The position numbers and the translations under genes are program-made. 64,000 nucleotides of DNA from Candidatus Pseudobacter hemicellulosilyticus (GTDB taxonomy: Bacteria; Bacteroidota; Bacteroidia; Chitinophagales; Chitinophagaceae): contig CP119311.1 in the NCBI GenBank assembly GCA_029202545.1, positions 1,860,001 to 1,924,000 on the forward strand, written 5' to 3'. Below the pieces are notes generated by a model. It saw only the letters and a list, made by a program, of their open reading frames with translations. It was not told the origin of the DNA and made no database searches. How positions within the stretch are numbered: the first letter of the stretch is position 1; each line of letters starts with the position of its first letter. Positions 27,760 through 35,446 of this stretch are shown in pieces.

Positions 27760-27828
27760 TCAGTTGAGTTTATTGCCTGAAAGGGTTATAGAAAATTTTC
27801 CGCTTTTCAAAGGATCAGCGGGCAGCCC

Positions 27829-28074
27829 TTAGGCGCCCAGCTTGGTGGCTACGGCTTTGGCCATATCCCCTACGTTCTTCCAGCTCTGGATCTCGGAAGC
27901 GGTGAACTTGATCTTGTAGTGTTTTTCGATAGCTACTACCAGTTGGATATGATAGAGGGAATCCCATTCCTCAATATCGTTGGCGGTGGTGGTTTCAGTC
28001 AGGACGATGTCGTCATTTTCCAATACATCCCTGAAAAGTTCGGTAAGCTGCTGCAGAATTTGTCCTTGTTCCAT
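27829..28074 (-). CDS. Acyl carrier protein
   Basis: 81 residues, acidic, with the phosphopantetheine-attachment motif EEWDSLYHIQLVVAIEKHYKIKF (Ser39). It is an independent carrier, not the fatty-acid AcpP, because it is encoded between an FkbH-like protein and an MBOAT and its motif is EEWDSL rather than the AcpP DSLDTVEL type. It starts 6 bases after the FkbH stop codon, so the two are probably co-translated. Inferred role: carries the acyl (probably glyceryl) thioester to the MBOAT, like DltC carries D-alanine. Confidence 0.92.
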   Translation of the reverse strand: MEQGQILQQLTELFRDVLENDDIVLTETTTANDIEEWDSLYHIQLVVAIEKHYKIKFTASEIQSWKNVGDMAKAVATKLGA

Positions 28075-28080
28075 AATGAA

Positions 28081-29820
28081 CTATTTACGGTTTATATGTA
28101 CTTGTTTGTCGTTGGTAAATTGGTTGATGTCCAGTTCCCAGCGGCTGTCGCCGATGCTGGTAAAGCCCAGTTTCTGGTAGTGATCCTGCACCAGTCCGTT
28201 CTTTTTGGTGGGCAGGTATTCACCGATGATCCTGTTGAAACCATGGGTTTTGGCCAAATCGATAATGGATAAAAGGGTGAAGACTTCCATTCCTCTTTTC
28301 AGGACGCGGCAGCTCATGATCCAGCTGTCGATGAACAGGGTGTTATTGTCCTGTTTGTTGAGGATAACGAAGGCGATCAGTCCATAATCACCGTAAATAT
28401 CTTTGAGTGAAAAAGAGAGCGTGTAGCGGTCGGGCGATTGGGTGATATCCCGTACTTCCTCTTCCGTATACCTTACGGTACGCAGGTTGAACTGGTTGGA
28501 GCGCTGGGACAGCTGTGCAATACGGGGGATGGTGAAATTGTCGAAGGCTTTCACTTCGCATTCCATGCCCAGGCTTTTGAGGAAATCGCCTTCGCTGGTA
28601 AAGCTTTTCTGGAGGATGCTCCGGTTGGCTTCTTCCTGGTATTGTTTGGTTCGTTCACTGTCCTCTTCGGTGAAACTGGCGGTTTCAAAGAGGTTGAGGG
28701 TGCGCAGGTAGGGCAGGTATTCCGCGGGATCTTCCGGCAGGTTGGGCACGGTGATATCGGGAATGTTCTGTTTTACCATTTCGCGTTCAAAGGGGTTGTC
28801 GTCCAGGAATACCATGGAGTCAAAACCGATATTGAGGATGCCCTGGATATAGCGGATATTGTCCACCTTGGTTTCCCAGTTGGCTACAAATACAGCGATA
28901 TCTTCCATCCGGAGTTTCATGTCCGGGTGCTGGAGGAAGGGCTCTTTGGCAATGCTTTCCGTATTCTTGCTGCACACGGCTACAATGATGCCTCTTTTGC
29001 GCAGCTCTTTTACCCACAGTTGCAGGTCCGTAAAGGCTTTGCCCAGTCCGAGGTCTCCGATCTGGATGCCTTCCATGCCATCATCGCCGATGATGCCGCC
29101 CCAGGTGGTATTGTCCAGGTCCAGGATGATACATTTTTTGAAACTGCCGGCAATGGCCATGATCACATCATGGATATGTTTGGCCAGGTAGGGCAGTATA
29201 TCCAGGCTGAACACCATATCAGCGCTGATATACATTTTGGGATCAAAGCTGGCTTCGTAGCCTTTGGCGCCCACCAGGGAGCTGAGGTCTACCAGGAAGA
29301 GGTTCTTCCGTTGGCCGGCCAGTTCCATCAGGCCCATATTGGTCTTGCGGACCTGGTATAAAAAGGAGGCTTTTGTTTTAGTACCGAAGTTCCCGAAAAC
29401 ATTGTCGTTGATCTCCGGGAAGGTATTGGTGATCACGCGGGCTTTGAGCTGGCTGCTGATCTGCTGGTACAGCCCGTCCATATAGGCGGCCTGCTGGTCG
29501 GCAAAGTTTTCTTTATCGGCAGTAGACAGGCCATAGAATTTCTTGAGCAGCCTTTCTACGGAACGGAGGATGATCACATAGTCTGGGGCGTATTCGTACA
29601 GTTCGGAACCCGGGTCAAAGACCTGCCTGTCGATCTGGTTATAATCTGCTTCAAACACCTCGTAGTGGATGCCTGATTCAATACCATACCCTTTGATAGC
29701 CTGGTGAATGAACTGGGATGCTGAATCAGCAAGGATGGCAATACGGATGCTCTTCAACCCTTCGACCGGCTTTTTGAGGTTTTTTTTCAGCGTGTTGAAA
29801 CTCCTGATGTCAGTAAGCAT
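28081..29820 (-). CDS. FkbH-like HAD-IIIC phosphatase/glyceryl-ACP transferase
   Basis: 579 residues in three parts: an FkbH/BF1531-type N-terminal domain (about 25-220), a HAD-IIIC domain with DLDNTTWGG (nucleophile Asp234 and Asp236), CSKN (283-286) and FLDDNPFERE (339-347), and a C-terminal GNAT-like domain (about 425-565) with the family's SCRV motif (Cys504). Characterised relatives (FkbH, OzmB, tetronate glyceryltransferases) take D-1,3-bisphosphoglycerate, remove phosphate and load a glyceryl unit onto an ACP. With an ACP and MBOAT immediately downstream, the same chemistry is likely here. First gene of the operon. Confidence 0.88.
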   Translation of the reverse strand: MLTDIRSFNTLKKNLKKPVEGLKSIRIAILADSASQFIHQAIKGYGIESGIHYEVFEADYNQIDRQVFDPGSELYEYAPDYVIILRSVERLLKKFYGLSTADKENFADQQAAYMDGLYQQISSQLKARVITNTFPEINDNVFGNFGTKTKASFLYQVRKTNMGLMELAGQRKNLFLVDLSSLVGAKGYEASFDPKMYISADMVFSLDILPYLAKHIHDVIMAIAGSFKKCIILDLDNTTWGGIIGDDGMEGIQIGDLGLGKAFTDLQLWVKELRKRGIIVAVCSKNTESIAKEPFLQHPDMKLRMEDIAVFVANWETKVDNIRYIQGILNIGFDSMVFLDDNPFEREMVKQNIPDITVPNLPEDPAEYLPYLRTLNLFETASFTEEDSERTKQYQEEANRSILQKSFTSEGDFLKSLGMECEVKAFDNFTIPRIAQLSQRSNQFNLRTVRYTEEEVRDITQSPDRYTLSFSLKDIYGDYGLIAFVILNKQDNNTLFIDSWIMSCRVLKRGMEVFTLLSIIDLAKTHGFNRIIGEYLPTKKNGLVQDHYQKLGFTSIGDSRWELDINQFTNDKQVHINRK

Positions 29821-30218
29821 AAAATGAGTTGTTGTTGGATCCGTATGACAAGCTATATATGGTACAGGAAGACGCTGGAAATCTTTTACGATAACTCAGT
29901 GGCGAGTATATGCATTGCAAGATTGTCGAGGTAACCTGTGGTAGTATTTCAAGGTATGGAGATTAGGGAGGGGGGTATTCGTAGGCTATCCGGGAACTAT
30001 TCGGGTGCGAAGATAATATATAAGATCACAAGTTGCAAGCCCCTGGGCTGTAAAGAGTTTTCCCGTTGCTGCCGGTCCCTGGCAGCGGGCAATTCTCCCC
30101 AAATACCCGTATTTGTCCGGTGGGCGGGTGAAATTTTGGCATTTTTTTCGCCTGGTCCGGGTACTAATCCCGGTCTTCCTGTCGTTAAGACCGACAATTA
30201 CCCAAAATCTGGACGGAT
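29821..30218. other. Non-coding gap between FkbH-like gene and small lipoprotein gene
   Basis: About 400 bases between divergent genes. I see no convincing ORF, no exact TAnnTTTG box and only short hairpins: GCTGCC / GGCAGC near 30070-30090, CCGGG / CCCGG near 30155-30175, and GTCTT / AAGAC near 30173-30191. It must hold the promoters for both flanking units. Confidence 0.4.
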
Positions 30219-30341
30219 ATGAAATGGAGCAACCTGCTGGCGCTGACGGCGCTTATTGTTTTTCTTTTTTCCTGTAACCGTTATATCACCCCGTATGAGG
30301 CCGCCAATGGCAAGGCCCGCTGCGGGAAGCTGATCCGCTGA
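30219..30341 (+). CDS. Small lipoprotein (40 aa) with NGKARCG tail
   Basis: 40 residues: signal peptide MKWSNLLALTALIVFLFSC with a lipobox-like FFSC-type Cys at 19, then NRYITPYEAANGKARCGKLIR. After cleavage only about 22 residues remain. I recall similar mini-lipoproteins in Bacteroidota ending in NGKxxCGxxxR. Another small lipoprotein in this window (42846-43034) has a comparable GCPGSGKNMG segment. Function unknown. It ends 5 bases from the convergent 805-aa lipoprotein gene. Confidence 0.65.
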   Translation: MKWSNLLALTALIVFLFSCNRYITPYEAANGKARCGKLIR

Positions 30342-30346
30342 TCCCC

Positions 30347-32764
30347 TTATTTTAATTTTTTTACAAAATCCTCCAGGTAACTGCAGGTATTGTAGGCTTC
30401 TTTGTAAAAGGGCGTGGTATTGTATTGCCGGGCCAGCATGGTAAAACGGTCTTTATTGACCATGCCTGCTTTCACATAGGCTGCCATGGCCTTTTCATGA
30501 TCATTATAGTCCGGGAAGGCTTTATAGGTAGGCACTATATGCTGTTTCTGCTCGCATTTGGCTACCATGAACAGGGCGCGGGCCTTGAAATTTTTGTCGG
30601 TGGAAAGGTTAAAGGCTTTGATATAATGGGCCTTGGCCTTATACACCCCATAATATTCCTTTTCTCCGGGTTTCAGTTCATTGTCCGGCCTGAGCCCATC
30701 CATACTGCTCCACCCGTATTGGGTCAGCATCCAGCTATTGCCCCAGTAGCTCATATGGTACAGTCCTTTGGCGATCTCATAGTTCAGGCGGGCCTGCTCC
30801 TGTACATCGGTGGCTGCGGCCAGCTCTTTTTCCAGCTGCTGCATTTTACGGGCAAAGCTCAGCTTGTTGAATTTTTGTGTGTCCTGCGGAGTGGGGGCAT
30901 GGATGTCCAGCACCAGGTCCGCAAAGGGATTGGCGGCCAGGTAAAAAAGGTAAGTTTCATTTTTGTAATAAAACGATGAAACCTTGCTAAGCCATTTTTC
31001 AGCAGCGGTCCAGTTGAACTCCCGCAGCAAGGTAGTTCCAGCCACATCGTTCACATCGTTTTCAGTGAAAGTATTATGCCTGACGAGGTATTCCTCAAAA
31101 GTATTCAGGTTATTCGATTCCATCAGTTTGATCAGGGCCTGCACTTCTTCCGCGCTCAGCTCCGTACGTATCATACCCAGCACATCACTGTAGTAACCCC
31201 AGCCACCCTGATTATAGGTTCGGTTGATCCAGCTGGCGGTGCCCAGGCTCAGCAGGTATTTGGCCTTGCCCAATGGATCTTTGGTGGAATACCTGCCGGC
31301 GATAATATCGGAAAAAAGACGGCGGTAGAATTTGGCGTATTCCCGATCGGTAGCAGCTTTTTTCTCCAGCCATTGCAGGGAGGGGTAGAGCTGTACTTCA
31401 AAGGCGGGGTTAAAGGTCTTTGCCGAATTGATGGTCAGCAGCAGGTTGGTGAGCGCCCATTGGTCCTGGATCCTGGGCGATGGGTTCATCTTTTTGGTAT
31501 TGTCCAGCCATTGGCGGCAGGCGTCATAATTACCCGTGATCAGGTGGGTATGCGCTGCTGCAATACCGTAGAGCGCTTTATCGGGACTGCTGCCGGCATT
31601 GGCGCCTTCCTCGCAGAACCGGGCGAAATCTTTGGCTTCCCGGGCATAGGCCTGGAAGCTGGAATCATTGGGCCGGTAGGTGGTATAGTTTTCGGAGATG
31701 AATTCTTTATTGCCTTTGTTGAATTTGCTGGCCGGCTCATAGTAAAATTCTTCCAGCTTGTTCATTTCACGGATCAGCAGGATCTCCAGCAACGGTGATT
31801 TGGGCGAGAGCTGACGGATCTGCTGCAGGGTCTTCAGTTCATTGACATTACTGCCCAGTGCAAAAAGTCCCAGCAGGTTGGCGCGTTCTGCATCGGTCAG
31901 GCAGAATTTGAGACAGGCCTGGCGGTTCTTTTCATCAAATCTTTTCACGGACCAGTCAAAGCTCATATAGTTGGAGATCCGTTTTACTTCGGAGCCGGCA
32001 AAGAGCTGGCTGAAGATATAGGCTGCTTCGGGTTTACGGTCCAGCTTGTTGAGGGCGCCTGCATACAGGGAGATGCTGAGCTGCTGTATCAGGCCAACGG
32101 GGCCGTTTTTAGCTTGCTTATTATACCAGTCAACACATTCGGCATAACGGCCACTGTAATGCGCCAGCCGCAGCACCTGGTAGTTCAGCCTGGTCTTCAC
32201 GAAATCTTTTTTGGCCACTGCGTACAGCTGCTGGCCATTGCGCAGCAGCTTACCCATGGTAGCCGTATCCCGCTGGATAGGCTCCCAGGCGGACCAGCTG
32301 CCGGTTACATAAGGTTCCACCTGTTTGGCGAATAATAAATACCCCAGTGCTTCCAGGTCTTTGGATTGCTGGAAATATTTTGTCATCCCGTTGTTCAGTA
32401 CGGAATCAGGGACCTGCAGCGGCTGGTTCTTTTCCAGGTGGAAATAAAGGCTGGACAGGTCCTTGCGGCCAAATTTCACTACAAAGTCATAGGCGGCTTC
32501 CGCGGTGAAACTATTGCCGGCATAGGGCGCCCATTCGGCGGCGGTGGCCTTTGCCGTATTCACCGGCTCCTCTTCCTGGTACAGGAACTGGACGTTGGTA
32601 TAGTAGAAGGGCTCAAATCCCTTCTGGTTGCTGAGCCTGTTGTCAAAGAACGACTGGTAATAATCATAAGGGTCGGCATCACCGCCGGCGCAGCCGATAA
32701 TATTATAGGGGAAGGCGAGGCAGCAAAGGTTAATGCAGACTATTATACATTTCTTCCAGTTCAT
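30347..32764 (-). CDS. Large hypothetical lipoprotein, helical repeats (805 aa)
   Basis: 805 residues. Lipoprotein signal with lipobox IIGC (Cys25), followed by AGGDADPYDYYQSFFDNRL. The remainder is dominated by amphipathic helices of TPR-like character (for example AERANLLGLFALGSNVNELKTLQQI, YGIAAAHTHLITGNYDACRQWLDNTKK), suggesting a solenoid scaffold. I do not recognise a named family; I recall similar proteins in Bacteroidota paired with a smaller upstream lipoprotein. Its start overlaps the end of the upstream gene by 35 bases, so the two are co-transcribed and probably work together. Confidence 0.75.
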   Translation of the reverse strand: MNWKKCIIVCINLCCLAFPYNIIGCAGGDADPYDYYQSFFDNRLSNQKGFEPFYYTNVQFLYQEEEPVNTAKATAAEWAPYAGNSFTAEAAYDFVVKFGRKDLSSLYFHLEKNQPLQVPDSVLNNGMTKYFQQSKDLEALGYLLFAKQVEPYVTGSWSAWEPIQRDTATMGKLLRNGQQLYAVAKKDFVKTRLNYQVLRLAHYSGRYAECVDWYNKQAKNGPVGLIQQLSISLYAGALNKLDRKPEAAYIFSQLFAGSEVKRISNYMSFDWSVKRFDEKNRQACLKFCLTDAERANLLGLFALGSNVNELKTLQQIRQLSPKSPLLEILLIREMNKLEEFYYEPASKFNKGNKEFISENYTTYRPNDSSFQAYAREAKDFARFCEEGANAGSSPDKALYGIAAAHTHLITGNYDACRQWLDNTKKMNPSPRIQDQWALTNLLLTINSAKTFNPAFEVQLYPSLQWLEKKAATDREYAKFYRRLFSDIIAGRYSTKDPLGKAKYLLSLGTASWINRTYNQGGWGYYSDVLGMIRTELSAEEVQALIKLMESNNLNTFEEYLVRHNTFTENDVNDVAGTTLLREFNWTAAEKWLSKVSSFYYKNETYLFYLAANPFADLVLDIHAPTPQDTQKFNKLSFARKMQQLEKELAAATDVQEQARLNYEIAKGLYHMSYWGNSWMLTQYGWSSMDGLRPDNELKPGEKEYYGVYKAKAHYIKAFNLSTDKNFKARALFMVAKCEQKQHIVPTYKAFPDYNDHEKAMAAYVKAGMVNKDRFTMLARQYNTTPFYKEAYNTCSYLEDFVKKLK

Positions 32765-33797
32765 GGCTTGAAAAGTTGGTCAGTGTTAATGAATCAAGAT
32801 GGAACAATACTACGGAAAAACGATTGTCGGGTAATTGGGGGCTGAGCAGACTGGCTGCCTGGGTTATGGCAGCAAAAGTAGGTTGTTCCTGCCGGATAAG
32901 ATCGCCTTTTTTCAGGTCGTATTGCGCCAGCAGGGTATCCTGCAGCAACTGCCAGGTATGGTTGGGACCGGCTGCTGCAAAAGCGGGTTTGAGCAGACTG
33001 TCCGGAAGATCCTGCAACAAACCTGTGTACAGCTGCCGGCGATACAGGACCTTCCATTCAAACAGCGGCAGGCCAATATCCAGTGGCAGCGGGTATGGCC
33101 GCAGGTTACCGATGTATTTTTTTAACTCCTCCGGGTCCAGGATGGAATTGCTGGTGCGGGGATCTTTCAGGTTGCCCATATTGTAACACATCAGCAGTCC
33201 GCGGGGTACGGGTGGAACGCCGGTCCGGTCCCGGAATTTGCATTGATACAAACGAATGGTGGCGGATACGGTGCGCTGCCTGGTTACGGGCTGCTCCTGC
33301 AGCAGGCGCAGCAAGGTAAAATAATTGTCTTTGGTGCCGGCGGTCCAGTCGCAATCAAATTGTATCTCCCGGATATTCTCCAGACTATCCTGCCGGATCA
33401 TCCCCTCCAGCAATGCGCCTATCTGTCCGGCCAGTGTGGGCAGATCTGTGGCATTGAGCTGCTGCATGGTTTCATTGGTAATAAAAACCGTGGGAATAAT
33501 GGCCATGCCGCTGGTCCGGAAAAATTGCCTGCTGGCTTCGGTGAACCGGAGCTTGGCTACAGGCATGGCCTGCTGCTGTTGCGGGTTCCAAGTGACATCA
33601 AAGAATTTGAGGTATAATCTGCCAACCTTTTGCTGTTGCAGGACCTGTTGTTCTGCAGCGTTGAGGCCGGCAATGGACTTCCAGTAATAAAAGCCGCGGT
33701 CAACGGTCCGTTGTTGCGGCTGCTGGCTACAGCCTGCTATCAGGATTGCCAGCAGACTGCTATAAATGCCCACCGCTTTGCTTCGCAGGTATATCAT
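32730..33797 (-). CDS. Hypothetical lipoprotein, probable TIM-barrel fold
   Basis: 355 residues. Lipobox LIAGC (Cys23) then a Gln-rich stretch. The body alternates strands and helices (VGRLYLKFFDVTW, IREIQFDCDWTAGTKDNYFTLLRLLQ, RTVSATIRLYQ, RGLLMCYNMGN, PLDIGLPLFEW), the pattern of glycoside-hydrolase-like barrels, with possible acidic residues in DCDW and at the FEW strand end. No family name is certain. Overlaps the 805-aa lipoprotein gene by 35 bases and precedes it. Confidence 0.7.
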   Translation of the reverse strand: MIYLRSKAVGIYSSLLAILIAGCSQQPQQRTVDRGFYYWKSIAGLNAAEQQVLQQQKVGRLYLKFFDVTWNPQQQQAMPVAKLRFTEASRQFFRTSGMAIIPTVFITNETMQQLNATDLPTLAGQIGALLEGMIRQDSLENIREIQFDCDWTAGTKDNYFTLLRLLQEQPVTRQRTVSATIRLYQCKFRDRTGVPPVPRGLLMCYNMGNLKDPRTSNSILDPEELKKYIGNLRPYPLPLDIGLPLFEWKVLYRRQLYTGLLQDLPDSLLKPAFAAAGPNHTWQLLQDTLLAQYDLKKGDLIRQEQPTFAAITQAASLLSPQLPDNRFSVVLFHLDSLTLTNFSSHELEEMYNSLH

Positions 33798-33829
33798 TTC
33801 TTCCTATTTTTACGCCTTAACACAAACAG

Positions 33830-34327
33830 ATGACTGTACATTTTGGGTATGATAAGAAACAGGTGATCCAGGCATTGCGCTATCATTTCCTGATGCGTCC
33901 GGAGATCAAGATACTGCTTGTATTTGTGAACCTGTTTGCCATACTCTCGGCCTTCCTGTTCTATAAGAAGGAGCTGCAGCCCGTTTCCTTCCTGGCTTTC
34001 TCGCTGCTCTGGTTTTTGCTGATGCTGGTGATCTGGCGTTTCCTGCCTATCAGTATCTACCGCAAGTCGGCCACTTTCAAGGACCATTTTATCCTGCACC
34101 TGGAATCAGACCAGATGGTGCTGGAAACAGAAAGGGGAACCCGGGCCTGGTCATGGCCGGAGTTCAGCTATTTCATAGAAAGCCATTATTATTTCCACCT
34201 GTATTTTGATGAACGTTCCTTTTTCCTGGTGCCCAAGGATGCCTTTACGGATCTGCCCGCATTGCAGGCAGCCCGGGAATTATTACGCAGCAAAGTACCG
34301 GCTAAATCCCTGCGGAAAAAGAAATAA
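33830..34327 (+). CDS. YcxB-like membrane protein
   Basis: 165 residues. Two transmembrane helices (about 28-47 and 52-73) and then a soluble domain with YcxB-type strands (HFILHLESDQMVLETERGTRAWSWPEFSYFIESHYYFHLYFDERSFFLVPKDAF). A basic C-terminus (KVPAKSLRKKK). YcxB-like proteins are of unknown function. Divergent from the hypothetical lipoprotein pair and convergent with gldB (2-base gap). Confidence 0.75.
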   Translation: MTVHFGYDKKQVIQALRYHFLMRPEIKILLVFVNLFAILSAFLFYKKELQPVSFLAFSLLWFLLMLVIWRFLPISIYRKSATFKDHFILHLESDQMVLETERGTRAWSWPEFSYFIESHYYFHLYFDERSFFLVPKDAFTDLPALQAARELLRSKVPAKSLRKKK

Positions 34328-34329
34328 AG

Positions 34330-35367
34330 CTATCCCGGTTTGTATTTGCTTTCTTCAAAGATCTTCCGGGGATCAGTATTCATCAGTTCAGGCAGGCCCA
34401 TATCCGGGTGCTTTTCCAGGAATTTTTTCACGATCTGCCGGCCAACAAAGAGGCCGATGAATCCGGGCGCCTGCTCAGAGATAGTAGGCGTATTGGGCGC
34501 ATCATTCACATATTCCTTGATCACGCCATAGTCCGTGTTCAGGAGCAGGCTGTTGACCAGGAAGAAATTCCAGATCCGCCCTTCATTCTTATAGCAGGCC
34601 TGCAGTTGTTTACTGGTGTACCCCATCCGCAGGCTGTCGGGAGTATAAGGTAAAAATTTTTCCAGCAGGTACACCCGTTTTCCCTTTTCCACCATCTGTT
34701 CTACCAGGGGCTTTTCAATGCCTTTCTCCGGGAACAGGTCGTCTATCACATTCTTCATACAATTCACCGCAATATAATCCGGGGTGAAGCGGCGGGAAAT
34801 ATAACCGGGATACAGGGACTGTCCCATTTCACTATGGTACATAGAGAACTCACTGCCCAGGTGCAGCTGCAAGCCAACGGCCAGTCCGTCATGTGTGATC
34901 ACATCGCCATAACCACCAATGGTGGCGGCATAATAGGCATCCATGGGGCCTACAAAAGTGATCAGCTGGCCGGGTAATTTATAGGCCGGGAAATAATATT
35001 TCACAAACTGCAGGCCCTGGCGGACTGCTTTGGCATGGGGCTCAAAATTGCGGAAAACCTTATCGGCCGAATCCTTCACCGGCCGGTAATCACGGATGAA
35101 CTGCCTGACCAGTTCCAGTACCTGAGCAGAATCGCCGGTGGGCGGCAGGCCAAGGATATTCTGGGTAAAATCAGCCAAGAAGCCGGGATACTGCTGGTGC
35201 AATTGTTGCAGGGATGCCGCCAGTCTGGTAGTATCAATAGCAAAAAAATCCTGTTCAAACCTTTTCACCGGCAGATCGATCCGGATACCCGACACATCAG
35301 GCGTATACCGGTCGCCACAGGAAAACAGGGAGAATGCCGTTAGGAGGAGAATACCCATTCTTTTCAT
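34330..35367 (-). CDS. gldB: Gliding motility lipoprotein GldB
   Basis: 345 residues from the ATG at 35367 (MKRMGILLLTAFSLFSCGD, lipobox LFSC). The text IRIDLPVKRFEQDFFAIDT, QYPGFLADFTQNILGL and the LPGQLITFVGPMDAYYAATIGG...VGLQLHLGSEFSMYHSEMGQ region follow GldB of Flavobacterium. In Flavobacterium johnsoniae gldB is needed for gliding and type IX secretion-linked surface adhesion movement, and nadE lies next to it, as here. Many non-gliding Bacteroidota also keep it, so gliding cannot be inferred with certainty. Confidence 0.85.
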   Translation of the reverse strand: MKRMGILLLTAFSLFSCGDRYTPDVSGIRIDLPVKRFEQDFFAIDTTRLAASLQQLHQQYPGFLADFTQNILGLPPTGDSAQVLELVRQFIRDYRPVKDSADKVFRNFEPHAKAVRQGLQFVKYYFPAYKLPGQLITFVGPMDAYYAATIGGYGDVITHDGLAVGLQLHLGSEFSMYHSEMGQSLYPGYISRRFTPDYIAVNCMKNVIDDLFPEKGIEKPLVEQMVEKGKRVYLLEKFLPYTPDSLRMGYTSKQLQACYKNEGRIWNFFLVNSLLLNTDYGVIKEYVNDAPNTPTISEQAPGFIGLFVGRQIVKKFLEKHPDMGLPELMNTDPRKIFEESKYKPG

Positions 35368-35434
35368 GCCTGACAAACGTTTGGTGCTTAAATATGTTGT
35401 ATTTGCTGCTGTTAGTAAAAACCCAATTATAGTG

Positions 35435-35442
35435 TAAATTTG
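35435..35442 (+). promoter_or_regulatory. Putative -7 element giving a leaderless nadE mRNA
   Basis: TAAATTTG, exact TAnnTTTG, only 4 bases before the nadE ATG at 35447. If used, transcription would begin at or within a few bases of the start codon. A -33 TTG at ideal spacing is not obvious. Confidence 0.4.
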
Positions 35443-35446
35443 ATGT

